Origin: Bacilli bacterium
GTDB lineage: Bacteria; Bacillota_I; Bacilli_A; RFN20; CAG-826
Direction of reading: 5' to 3'
Length of the DNA stretch: 43,612 nt
Assembly (NCBI GenBank): GCA_024408085.1
Contig: JAKSVH010000002.1
Location: forward strand, 1-43,612
In this document: in pieces, positions 33,986 to 42,075 of the stretch
Layout: each line of letters opens with the position of its first letter
How positions within the stretch are numbered: the stretch's first letter is position 1
Made by a program: the position numbers and the translations under genes
Notes under the pieces: model-generated
Seen by the model: only the letters and a program-made list of their open reading frames with translations
What the model was told of the DNA's origin: nothing
Databases searched by the model: none

Positions 33986-36361
33986 TTATCTTCTACTTTC
34001 AATCCAGCCTTTGATGTTTGATGCATTTTCGTAAACATCAAATCCGTCACCATTTGGAACTATGAGTGTTGGTGCTGATTTAACTTCGAGCTTCTTTGTA
34101 AGTTCGACATTTTCTTCTGCATCAACCCAATCATACTCAATGCCTGCTTTTTCTAAAAGCATCTTTGACATTTTGCAGTTTGGGCATGTCTTTGTTCCGA
34201 ATAATGTTACTTTTGAAATTGTGACATCGCTTTCGCATTCTTCGCAGCAACATTCATCATGATGTAATTCATGAGTTAAATGTGAATTTGCTGGATCATA
34301 TTCTTTACGATCTGCGAATTCTGCAAGTTTACCATCGTTCCAGTTTTGAACTGGTCTGTAGTAACCTGTAATTCTGGAGTAAACTTCTGTTTTTGCTCCA
34401 CATTTTGGACAAACATATTGTTCACCTTCAATGTAACCGTGTTCCTTACAAATTGAGTAAGTTGGTGACATTGTGTAGTATGGAATGTGATAGTTTTCGG
34501 CAATCTTTCTAACCAAATTCATACAAGATTTGTATGAAGGAAGTTTTTGACCAAGGAATGCGTGGAAGACAGTACCTGATGTATAAAGAGTTTGAAGTTG
34601 ATCTTGAACATCAAGTGCTTTGAAGATGTCTTCTGTGTAACCAACTGGTAAGTGTGAAGAGTTGGTGTAATATGGAGTTTTTGCAGTTCCTTCGGAAGCA
34701 CAGATAATGTCTGGATATCTTGCCTTGTCGTGTTTTGCTAAACGATAAGAAGTTGATTCAGCTGGTGTTGCTTCGAGGTTGTAAAGGTCACCATATTGTT
34801 CTTGGTAGTCAGAGAGTCTTGTTCTCATATGATTGAGAACTGCTTTTGTAAATTCAACTGCTTCTGGATTTGTTAAATCTTTCTTTAACCAACGTGCATT
34901 TAAGCAAGCTTCGTTCATACCAACAAGACCAATTGTTGAGAAGTGGTTGTTGAATGTGCCTAAGTAACGTTTTGTGTATGGATAGAGTCCTGCTTCAAGT
35001 AAAGTTGTGATTGTATTTCTCTTAACTTTAAGTGATCTAGCAGCAATATCCATAATTTTATCTAAGCGTGCGTAGAAGTCTTGTTCATCAGTTGCTAAAT
35101 AAGCGAGTCTTGGCATATTAATTGTGACAACACCGACAGAGCCTGTAGACTCACCAGAACCGAAAAATCCACCGGATTTCTTGCGTAATTCACGTAAATC
35201 TAAGCGTAAACGGCAACACATTGAACGAACATCGCTTGGTTCCATATCAGAGTTAATATAGTTGGAGAAATATGGTGTTCCGTATTTTGCTGTCATTGTA
35301 AAGAGAAGCTTGTTATTCTCTGTTTCTGACCAGTCAAAATTCTTTGTGATTGAGTAGGTTGGGATTGGGTATTGGAATCCACGTCCGTTAGCATCGCCTT
35401 CAATCATAACTTCAATGAATGCTTTGTTGACCATATCCATTTCAGCCTTACAATCTTTGTACTTGAAGTCCATTTCTTTGCCGCCAACAATACAGTTGAG
35501 TTCTGCCATATCATTTGGAACAACCCAGTCTAATGTAATGTTTGTGAATGGTGCTTGAGTACCCCATCTTGATGGTGTATTAACACCATAGATGAAGGAT
35601 TGAATGCATTGTTTAACTTCTTTATAGCTGAGGTTATCAACTTTAACAAATGGAGCTAAATAAGTATCAAATGATGAGAAGGCTTGTGCGCCAGCCCATT
35701 CATTTTGCATAATTCCTAGGAAGTTAACCATTTGGTTACAAAGTGTTGATAAGTGAGATGCTGGAGAAGAAGTAATTTTTCCAACAACGCCACCTAAACC
35801 TTCTTGAATTAATTGTTTTAATGACCAACCTGCACAGTAACCTGTGAGCATTGATAAGTCGTGGATGTGAATATCAGCATTTTTGTGAGCATCTCCGATT
35901 TCCTTATCGTAAATCTCACTTAACCAGTAGTTTGCTGTGATTGCGCCAGAGTTTGATAAAATCAAACCACCGACAGAATATGTAACTGTTGAGTTTTCTT
36001 TAACTCTCCAGTCATTAACTTTTAAGTAGTTATCGATAACGTTCTTGTAGTCAATGCTTGTTTGTGAGAATTGACGTAATGTTTCATGTTGTTTTCTGTA
36101 AACCATGTAGGATTTAGCAACATCAATAAATCCTGATTGAATTAAAACAACTTCAACTGAGTCTTGAACATCTTCGACTGCGACTGTTTCATCTGCTTTA
36201 ATCTTTTGGTTGAAATCAGCTGTTACGCGTAACGCGAGCATCTCTATAATATCTTTAGTGTAGAACTTGTGTTCTTGCATAAATGCCTTTTCGATGGCAT
36301 TTTCGATCTTTTCGATGTTGAAGTCTGTAACAGAACCATCTCTTTTTCTGATTTTAATCAT
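33986..36361 (-). CDS. nrdD: Anaerobic ribonucleoside-triphosphate reductase fused to a glutaredoxin-like domain
   Basis: The 791-residue enzyme makes dNTPs anaerobically. Residues 1 to about 95 are an ATP-cone (MIKIRKRDGSVTDFNIEKIE). The catalytic barrel follows, with RYLGTFNNHFSTIGLVGMNE and HDLSMLTGYCAGWSLKQL. The zinc ribbon YVCPKCGAKTEVY precedes the glycyl-radical segment RITGYYRPVQNWNDGK (the Gly). From about residue 715 to the end is a glutaredoxin-like domain with KTCPNCKMSKMLLEKAG and KSAPTLIVP. A linker rich in Cys (DECCCEECESD) connects them. Start is at ATG 36361 after GGAG; the 21 earlier codons lack family similarity. The upstream leader has a palindrome. Confidence 0.96.
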   Translation of the reverse strand: MIKIRKRDGSVTDFNIEKIENAIEKAFMQEHKFYTKDIIEMLALRVTADFNQKIKADETVAVEDVQDSVEVVLIQSGFIDVAKSYMVYRKQHETLRQFSQTSIDYKNVIDNYLKVNDWRVKENSTVTYSVGGLILSNSGAITANYWLSEIYDKEIGDAHKNADIHIHDLSMLTGYCAGWSLKQLIQEGLGGVVGKITSSPASHLSTLCNQMVNFLGIMQNEWAGAQAFSSFDTYLAPFVKVDNLSYKEVKQCIQSFIYGVNTPSRWGTQAPFTNITLDWVVPNDMAELNCIVGGKEMDFKYKDCKAEMDMVNKAFIEVMIEGDANGRGFQYPIPTYSITKNFDWSETENNKLLFTMTAKYGTPYFSNYINSDMEPSDVRSMCCRLRLDLRELRKKSGGFFGSGESTGSVGVVTINMPRLAYLATDEQDFYARLDKIMDIAARSLKVKRNTITTLLEAGLYPYTKRYLGTFNNHFSTIGLVGMNEACLNARWLKKDLTNPEAVEFTKAVLNHMRTRLSDYQEQYGDLYNLEATPAESTSYRLAKHDKARYPDIICASEGTAKTPYYTNSSHLPVGYTEDIFKALDVQDQLQTLYTSGTVFHAFLGQKLPSYKSCMNLVRKIAENYHIPYYTMSPTYSICKEHGYIEGEQYVCPKCGAKTEVYSRITGYYRPVQNWNDGKLAEFADRKEYDPANSHLTHELHHDECCCEECESDVTISKVTLFGTKTCPNCKMSKMLLEKAGIEYDWVDAEENVELTKKLEVKSAPTLIVPNGDGFDVYENASNIKGWIESRR

Positions 36362-36391
36362 AATTTTCTCCTTTTTTTGCGTTTTTAAAAT

Positions 36392-36411
36392 ATACTCTGC
36401 GAGCAGAGTAT
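36392..36411 (-). promoter_or_regulatory. 20-bp palindrome in the nrdD leader
   Basis: ATACTCTGC and GCAGAGTAT flank a 2-nt centre: a perfect palindrome, 30 nt upstream of the nrdD ATG. A TATAAT on the minus strand (complement of 36446-36451) lies upstream, so the palindrome would be transcribed. It could be an operator or a leader hairpin. It does not match the NrdR box consensus. Confidence 0.45.
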
Positions 36412-36544
36412 TTTTTACCAACACCTGGTTAAGTTTGGTGAGAATATTATATATAAGGTTATATAAAAAGAAAATAGCGACTTAAAGAAAATATATACAC
36501 TGTACAACTTTTTGTAAAATTGTTTCGATTTTTTCAAAAGTTTT

Positions 36545-36578
36545 AAAAAAACACCCGGTTATGTTAACCAGGTATTTT
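36545..36578 (-). terminator. Terminator of the second MazG-like gene
   Basis: Minus strand hairpin ACCTGGTTA/TAACCGGGT (one mismatch, 3-nt loop) followed by T-run. It lies about 20 nt after the MazG stop and upstream of the nrdD promoter. Confidence 0.7.
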
Positions 36579-36598
36579 TAATGTCTATTTTATAGACA

Positions 36599-36913
36599 TT
36601 ATTCATTATACTTTTTAGCAATACCTTTAAATTTTTCTACTGGATACTTCTTTTCATTTTGATCCATTTTAGAATTTACGACTACGTCGACATCTAATCC
36701 GAGTTTATCAACTAGATTTTGACAGTTGACTATAACGTCAGCTAATTCTTCTTTTATTTTCTCAATATTGCCATTTTCATTCCATTGAAAACACTCAAGT
36801 AATTCTGTTGCTTCGATTGCGATTGTCTTAGCAAGTGCGTTTGGAGTGTGATATTTATCCCAATCACGATCAGCAGTAAATTTACGAATTCTTTGTATTG
36901 TTTCTTCTTTCAT
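36599..36913 (-). CDS. MazG-like nucleotide pyrophosphohydrolase (copy 2)
   Basis: This 104-residue protein is a paralogue of the copy at 12846-13184, with the same motif set: RKFTADRDWDKYHTPNALAKT, AIEATELLECFQW (EAxELLE) and IKEELADVIVN (EExxD), ending KMDQNEKKYPVEKFKGIAKKYNE in pieces. I chose the ATG at 36913 with GAGG 8 nt upstream; a 5-codon longer start has no ribosome site. It has its own terminator and is divergent from the phosphoglucomutase gene. It probably hydrolyses a non-canonical or excess (d)NTP; which one cannot be told. Confidence 0.85.
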   Translation of the reverse strand: MKEETIQRIRKFTADRDWDKYHTPNALAKTIAIEATELLECFQWNENGNIEKIKEELADVIVNCQNLVDKLGLDVDVVVNSKMDQNEKKYPVEKFKGIAKKYNE

Positions 36914-36932
36914 AGATATCAACCTCAAATAT

Positions 36933-36965
36933 ATTATAGCAAAATTTAAAAATTTTTGCTAAAAT
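36933..36965. promoter_or_regulatory. Divergent promoters with an inverted repeat (mazG2 / phosphoglucomutase)
   Basis: Minus strand TATAAT (complement of 36933-36938) and plus strand TAAAAT (36960-36965) flank an inverted repeat AGCAAAA ... TTTTTGCT (36938-36960). The repeat lies between the two -10 boxes, so one regulator could act on both. The plus-strand leader would be only about 13 nt. Confidence 0.4.
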
Positions 36966-36984
36966 ATTACCCAGGTGATACAAA

Positions 36985-38670
36985 ATGGAACAAGCAATTT
37001 ACGAAAAATACGAATCCTGGTTGAACGAAATAACCATCACTCCTTCTGAAAAAGAAATTCTAAAGAATTTCTCCCAAGAAGAAATTGAAAGTTGTTTTGG
37101 AGCAGACCTTGAATTCGGCACCGCTGGTATTCGTGGCGTTATGGGTGTCGGAACAAATAGAATGAACATTTATGTTGTAAGACAAGCAACACAAGGATTA
37201 GCAGAATATTTGCTCGCTAATTTTAAGTCTCCTTCAGTTGCAATCGCTTATGACTCTAGAAATAACTCTGAAAAATTTGCAAAAGAAACTGCATCAGTTT
37301 TAGCTGCAAACGGAGTCAAAGTTTATATATTTAGAGAATTAATGCCAGTTCCAGCACTTTCGTTTGCAGTAAGAAAACTTAAAACATCTGCAGGTGTTGT
37401 CATCACTGCTTCACACAATCCAAAGCAATACAATGGTTATAAAGTTTATGGTTCAGATGGATGTCAAATGACACCGGCTGCAGCTAAGCAAGTTTTGGAA
37501 AATATCCGCAAAATACCAGTGTTTTCTGGCGTAAAACGCAGTACTTTCGCAATTGAAATGTCAAATGACCGTATCGCATACATACCAGAAAAAGTAATTG
37601 AAAAGTACTATACTTCAGTTCTTAAACAATCCATTCTTTCACCAAAACAAGATGATAGGGTTTTAAGAATTACATACACTCCACTTCATGGATCAGGACT
37701 TAAACCAGTTACAACAGTTCTCAATCGTGATGGATTTAACTTAATTGATATTGTTGAAGAACAAAAATATCCAGATGGAGACTTTACTACATGTCCATAT
37801 CCAAATCCAGAACTCAAAGAAGCCATGGAACTTGGAATTAAGTTAATGCTTGAAAAAGAAAATGATTTATTAATTGCAACAGATCCAGACTCTGATAGAG
37901 CAGGCGTTGTTGTTAATAATAGAAAAACACCAGTAATCTTAACTGGAAATGAAATTGGAATTCTTCTTTTTGACTTTATTGTCAACGCAAGACTTCAATC
38001 ACATAAAATGCCAAAGAATCCAGTTGTTGTAAAAACAATTGTTTCAACTGATTTAATTAATATTATGGCAAAGAAATATGGTGTTAAGGTTATTGATGTT
38101 CTAACTGGATTCAAATACATTGGTGAACAAATCCATTTACTTGAAGAAAAATCAAATGTTAAGAGATTCATTTTAGGTTTCGAAGAATCCTGTGGATATT
38201 TAACAAACCCAGCAGTTAGAGATAAAGATGCTGTTAATGCAGTACTTCTCATCTGTGAAATGGCTAACTATTACAAACATAGAGGCGTTACATTGGTTGA
38301 TAGACTCGAACAACTTTATAAAGAATTTGGTGACTACAAAACAGTTACACTTTCATATCAATTTGAAGGCCTTGATGGTAAAGATAAAATGGCTGAAATT
38401 ATGGCCAACTTCAGAAAGCCAGAAATTCAAAAAATCCTTGGAAATGTCCAATATATTGGCGATTATCTCCAGCAAAAGCTCATTTTTTCGGATCATGAAG
38501 AACCAACCAATTTACCACAATCAGACGTTATTAAAATGTTCCTTGACGATGCAGAAACTGTAACAATTCGTCCATCAGGAACAGAACCAAAAGTTAAAGC
38601 TTATATCTTCGCTCATGGTGAAGAAAGAGTTGAAGCTCTAAAACATATAATCGATAACTTAATGAAGTAA
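36985..38670 (+). CDS. pgcA: Alpha-phosphoglucomutase (phosphohexomutase family)
   Basis: The 561-residue enzyme interconverts glucose 1- and 6-phosphate, feeding UDP-glucose. The catalytic phosphoserine loop is TASHNPKQYNGYKVYG (Ser about residue 143), the metal loop is DPDSDRAGV, the sugar-binding loop has GFEESCGYL and the phosphate-binding loop is RPSGTEPKVK near residue 530. Length matches Bacillus PgcA. AGGTGA lies 6 nt before the ATG. It is followed by a strong bidirectional terminator. galE, on the other strand nearby, uses the UDP-glucose pathway too. Confidence 0.9.
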   Translation: MEQAIYEKYESWLNEITITPSEKEILKNFSQEEIESCFGADLEFGTAGIRGVMGVGTNRMNIYVVRQATQGLAEYLLANFKSPSVAIAYDSRNNSEKFAKETASVLAANGVKVYIFRELMPVPALSFAVRKLKTSAGVVITASHNPKQYNGYKVYGSDGCQMTPAAAKQVLENIRKIPVFSGVKRSTFAIEMSNDRIAYIPEKVIEKYYTSVLKQSILSPKQDDRVLRITYTPLHGSGLKPVTTVLNRDGFNLIDIVEEQKYPDGDFTTCPYPNPELKEAMELGIKLMLEKENDLLIATDPDSDRAGVVVNNRKTPVILTGNEIGILLFDFIVNARLQSHKMPKNPVVVKTIVSTDLINIMAKKYGVKVIDVLTGFKYIGEQIHLLEEKSNVKRFILGFEESCGYLTNPAVRDKDAVNAVLLICEMANYYKHRGVTLVDRLEQLYKEFGDYKTVTLSYQFEGLDGKDKMAEIMANFRKPEIQKILGNVQYIGDYLQQKLIFSDHEEPTNLPQSDVIKMFLDDAETVTIRPSGTEPKVKAYIFAHGEERVEALKHIIDNLMK

Positions 38671-38673
38671 TAA

Positions 38674-38699
38674 AAAGCCGCTCATTCACGAGCGGCTTT
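38674..38699. terminator. Bidirectional terminator between phosphoglucomutase and the alpha/beta hydrolase
   Basis: Perfect stem AAAGCCGCTC/GAGCGGCTTT with a 6-nt loop, followed by TATTTT. It lies just after the phosphoglucomutase stop and 7 nt before the stop of the convergent hydrolase. Confidence 0.85.
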
Positions 38700-38706
38700 A
38701 TTTTAA

Positions 38707-39615
38707 TTATTTTTCAATAAACTCTAGGAAGTCTTTTAGGACTGAATCTTTATCTGTTTCATTATGAATTTCGTGTCTCATATTTGGATAAAGTTTCAAT
38801 GTAACATCTTTAATTCCTAATTTTTGATACATCTTAACAAGTTTTGTTGGACCTTTTCCTTTATGACCAACTGGGTCTTCAGTACCTGCTGGGACAAAGA
38901 TTTTGAGATCTTTATTAATCTTATTAAGGAATTTGCCTTTGTACAATCTGTGATTGCCTTTTAAAAGTTCTCTATAGAATCCATTCGATGAACCCTTACC
39001 ACATTTTGGATCTGCAATGTATCTTTCAACATTACCTTTATCATATGATAACCAGTCACAATCAGTTTCTCTGTGTTTAACTGATTTTGCATAGGCTCCA
39101 ATAGCAAGTGATCTAAGGAATTTGCCTTTCTTGTTTTCACCACGCATTTTACAAACCAATCTAGCAAGTTGGTAACCAATTGAATAAGTGAACTTACTAT
39201 TTGGACCATCTGTTCCACAGATAATTGCTTTATTTGCGTGTTTTGCGTAACGTTGAATGTAATCCTGAACAATAAATGAACCCATAGAATGTCCAAAGAC
39301 AATAACTGGAAGTCCTTTGATTGCATATTTCTTGACTAAATCATCAAGAACTCTAACAAATTTAGAGAATGCTGATCTTGGGACAATACCAAGTTCATCT
39401 AAATTTTGAACGTTTTCACCTTGGCCATAATAGTCAATTGAATAAACGTTGTAATTATTCTCATTGAAAAAGTTTGCAAAGGAATCATATCTCTCTGCAC
39501 ATTCTTCCATTCCAGTAGCAATAAAAATACATCCCTTAGGTTGATTTACTTCCCAAGCGAAACCAGAAAGAACATCATTGTTAACAGTCTTAATGCTGAT
39601 CAATCTTTTGTTCAT
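38707..39615 (-). CDS. Alpha/beta hydrolase, monoacylglycerol lipase/lysophospholipase-like
   Basis: The 302-residue protein has the serine-hydrolase pattern: VIVFGHSMGSFIVQDYI (nucleophile Ser), FIATGMEECAERYDSFANFF in pieces (the oxyanion region), IFVPAGTEDPVGHKG (Asp) and a C-terminal His in LYPNMRHEIHNE. This is the Hydrolase_4 group that includes monoacylglycerol lipases and lysophospholipases. It has no signal peptide, so it is cytosolic. It follows galE by 10 nt in the same direction. The substrate is not known. Confidence 0.8.
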   Translation of the reverse strand: MNKRLISIKTVNNDVLSGFAWEVNQPKGCIFIATGMEECAERYDSFANFFNENNYNVYSIDYYGQGENVQNLDELGIVPRSAFSKFVRVLDDLVKKYAIKGLPVIVFGHSMGSFIVQDYIQRYAKHANKAIICGTDGPNSKFTYSIGYQLARLVCKMRGENKKGKFLRSLAIGAYAKSVKHRETDCDWLSYDKGNVERYIADPKCGKGSSNGFYRELLKGNHRLYKGKFLNKINKDLKIFVPAGTEDPVGHKGKGPTKLVKMYQKLGIKDVTLKLYPNMRHEIHNETDKDSVLKDFLEFIEK

Positions 39616-39625
39616 ATGCTACCTC

Positions 39626-40645
39626 CTATTTTTCGTATCCTTTTGGATTGTGTTTTTGCCAGTTCCAAGAGTCACGGCAACAATCCACAATTGTGTACTT
39701 AGTTTTGAATCCTAATTCACGATAAGCTTTGTCTGCATTTGCATAACAAGTTGCTATATCACCAGGTCTTCTTTCTACTATCTTGTAATTGATTTTTAAT
39801 CCATTAGCTTCTTCAAAAGAATGGACCAAATCTAATACTGAAGTACCTACCCCGGTGCCTAGATTATACACTAATAACACAGGGGCGTGTGCGATTTTTT
39901 TAAGCGCAAGCACGTGTCCGATAGCTAAATCAACAACATGAATGTAGTCACGAACGCCTGTCCCGTCAGGTGTATCATAGTCATTACCAAACACTGAAAG
40001 TTGTGGTAACTTGCCTACGGCAACTTGTGTAACATAAGGCATTAAATTATTAGGGATTCCTTGTGGATCTTCACCCATTAATCCAGACTGGTGAGCACCT
40101 ATTGGATTGAAGTAACGTAAAATGATAAAATTCCACGAATTATCCTTACCGTATAGGGCCTTAAGCATGTTTTCTATGCGATATTTTGTCTCTGCATATG
40201 GGTTGGTTGTAGCACCAACTGGATCTTCTTCATAAATTGGGACTCTCTTTGGGTCGCCATAAACAGTAGCACTTGAAGAGAAAATTAAGTTCTTGCAGCC
40301 ATGCTTTTCCATGACTCTAAGAAGTACTTCAGTTGAGCCAATGTTATTATCAAAATATAGCTCTGGGAATTTGCATGATTCACCTACTGCTTTTAATCCT
40401 GCAAAATGGATGACAGCAAAGATGTTATTCTCTTTAAAAATCTTTTCCATTTTTTCTTCATCACGAACATCATTTTCGTAGAAGATTGGACGCTTGCCAG
40501 TAATCTTTTCGATTCTATTTAAAACTTCTGGCTTGGAGTTACATAAATTATCAACAATAATTGGTTCATAACCTGCTGAAATAAGTTCAACACAAGTGTG
40601 TGAACCAATGTAACCCATTCCGCCTGTAACTAAAATCTTTTCCAT
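39626..40645 (-). CDS. galE: UDP-glucose 4-epimerase
   Basis: GalE interconverts UDP-glucose and UDP-galactose for galactose use and for cell-surface glycans. It shows the NAD-binding GGMGYIGSHTCVELI, VIHFAGLKAVGES, SSSATVYGDP, the catalytic YAETKYRIE (YxxxK), RYFNPIGAH, and DGTGVRDYIHVVDLA. Length 339 is normal. Its ATG overlaps the gatB stop by 1 nt (TAATG) although the functions are unrelated, so the linkage looks like operon packing. Stop is TAG. Confidence 0.97.
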   Translation of the reverse strand: MEKILVTGGMGYIGSHTCVELISAGYEPIIVDNLCNSKPEVLNRIEKITGKRPIFYENDVRDEEKMEKIFKENNIFAVIHFAGLKAVGESCKFPELYFDNNIGSTEVLLRVMEKHGCKNLIFSSSATVYGDPKRVPIYEEDPVGATTNPYAETKYRIENMLKALYGKDNSWNFIILRYFNPIGAHQSGLMGEDPQGIPNNLMPYVTQVAVGKLPQLSVFGNDYDTPDGTGVRDYIHVVDLAIGHVLALKKIAHAPVLLVYNLGTGVGTSVLDLVHSFEEANGLKINYKIVERRPGDIATCYANADKAYRELGFKTKYTIVDCCRDSWNWQKHNPKGYEK

Positions 40646-42075
40646 TAGCGTTTCTTTAACTCCTCAAGTAAAACATCTGAAGTCATTTTAGGATTAATCT
40701 TGCCTTGGGTTTTCTTCATAATTTGACCAACCAAGAAACCAAGAGCTCTACCCTTGCCTTCTTTGTAGTCAATGATTGCTTGTGGGTTCTCTTTTAAGAC
40801 CTCATTAACAGCATCTTGAATAAATGAAATATCCGAGATTTGACTGGAAATTCCACACATTTCCTTAGCTTTTTTGGCATCAACACCTGCTTCAATCATC
40901 TTTGCAAAAATCTCTCTTGCTTGGTTAGAATTGACTTCATTTTTCTCGACCATATTGACGAGTCCGGCAAGCACTTCTGGCTTCATTGGGAATGCTTCAA
41001 TTGTAAGAATATTTTTGTTAAGATATCCTGCAACATCAACATTGATCCAGTTCGCTAAAAGTTTATAAGCTTTTGTAGATTTTGTAGCTTCATCATAATA
41101 ATCAGAAACTGCTTTTTCGCTTACAAGTAAAGATGCATCGTAATCATTTAATCCATATTCAGAAATATAACGAGCTTTCTTAGATTCTGCAAGTTCTGGG
41201 CATGATGCAACTGCATCATTAACGAACTCATCAGAAAGTTTGATTGGTGTGATGTTTGGTTCTGGGAAATATTTATAGTCAACAGCATCTGTTTTAAGAC
41301 GCATTGAGATTGTTTCTCCCTTTTTGTCGTCGTAACGACGAGTTTCTTGTAAGACTTCACCGCCTTCTTCAAGAATCTTGGCTTGTCTTGCAACTTCAAA
41401 ATCAATTGCCTTTTGAATATAGGAAATTGAGTTAATGTTTTTAATTTCAACTTTTGTACCGAAAACGTTGCTTCCTTTAGGCATAATTGAAACGTTGACG
41501 TCACAACGAAGTGATCCTTCTTCCATTTTGCCATCACTAACGCCGCTAAAAACAACGATTGAACGAATTCTTTCGACGTATTTCATGGCTTCTTCACCAC
41601 TTCTCATTTCTGGTTTAGAAACAATTTCGACAAGCGGAGTTCCAGCACGGTTGTAATTTAATAATGTAAATGCTGGGAAGTGAAGTTGTTTACAAGTATC
41701 TTCTTCGATATGTAATCTTTCGATACCAATACGTTTGGTTTTACCATTAACACTGATTTCAAGATAGCCTTCTGAACCAATTGGGCGTCTATCTTGAGTG
41801 ATTTGATAACCTTTTGGAAGGTCACTATAGAAATAGTTCTTTCTATCAAAGTGTAATTCGTGGTCAATTGTCATATGCAAAGCATTACATACACGAATTG
41901 CGTACACTACGCCTTGCTTATTGACAGTTGGCATTGTTCCTGGGAATGCAAAATCAAGAGGAACTGTTTGAGTGTTTGGTTCCTCGCCATAAACGACAGG
42001 AGCAGTAGAAAACATTTTTGACTTAGTCTTAAGTTCAACGTGAATTTCAAGACCAATAACAGGTACGAATTCCAT
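40645..42075 (-). CDS. gatB: Aspartyl/glutamyl-tRNA amidotransferase subunit B
   Basis: GatB binds the misacylated tRNA and activates its side-chain carboxyl in making Gln-tRNA or Asn-tRNA. It shows VIGLEIHVELKTKSKMFS, DLPKGYQITQ, RTPLVEIVSKPEMR in the form AGTPLVEIVSKPEM, GSLRCDVNVS and MRLKTDAVDYKYFPEPN, and the C-terminal YqeY-like domain with SDVLLEELKKR. Length 476 is normal. It overlaps gatA by 1 nt (TAATG) and galE by 1 nt. Translational coupling is therefore likely. Confidence 0.97.
   Translation of the reverse strand: MEFVPVIGLEIHVELKTKSKMFSTAPVVYGEEPNTQTVPLDFAFPGTMPTVNKQGVVYAIRVCNALHMTIDHELHFDRKNYFYSDLPKGYQITQDRRPIGSEGYLEISVNGKTKRIGIERLHIEEDTCKQLHFPAFTLLNYNRAGTPLVEIVSKPEMRSGEEAMKYVERIRSIVVFSGVSDGKMEEGSLRCDVNVSIMPKGSNVFGTKVEIKNINSISYIQKAIDFEVARQAKILEEGGEVLQETRRYDDKKGETISMRLKTDAVDYKYFPEPNITPIKLSDEFVNDAVASCPELAESKKARYISEYGLNDYDASLLVSEKAVSDYYDEATKSTKAYKLLANWINVDVAGYLNKNILTIEAFPMKPEVLAGLVNMVEKNEVNSNQAREIFAKMIEAGVDAKKAKEMCGISSQISDISFIQDAVNEVLKENPQAIIDYKEGKGRALGFLVGQIMKKTQGKINPKMTSDVLLEELKKR

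Noticed and set aside
36361-36500. NrdR box in front of nrdD
   Set aside because: A/T-rich runs such as ATATATACAC occur, but I see no pair of palindromic boxes at the usual spacing.
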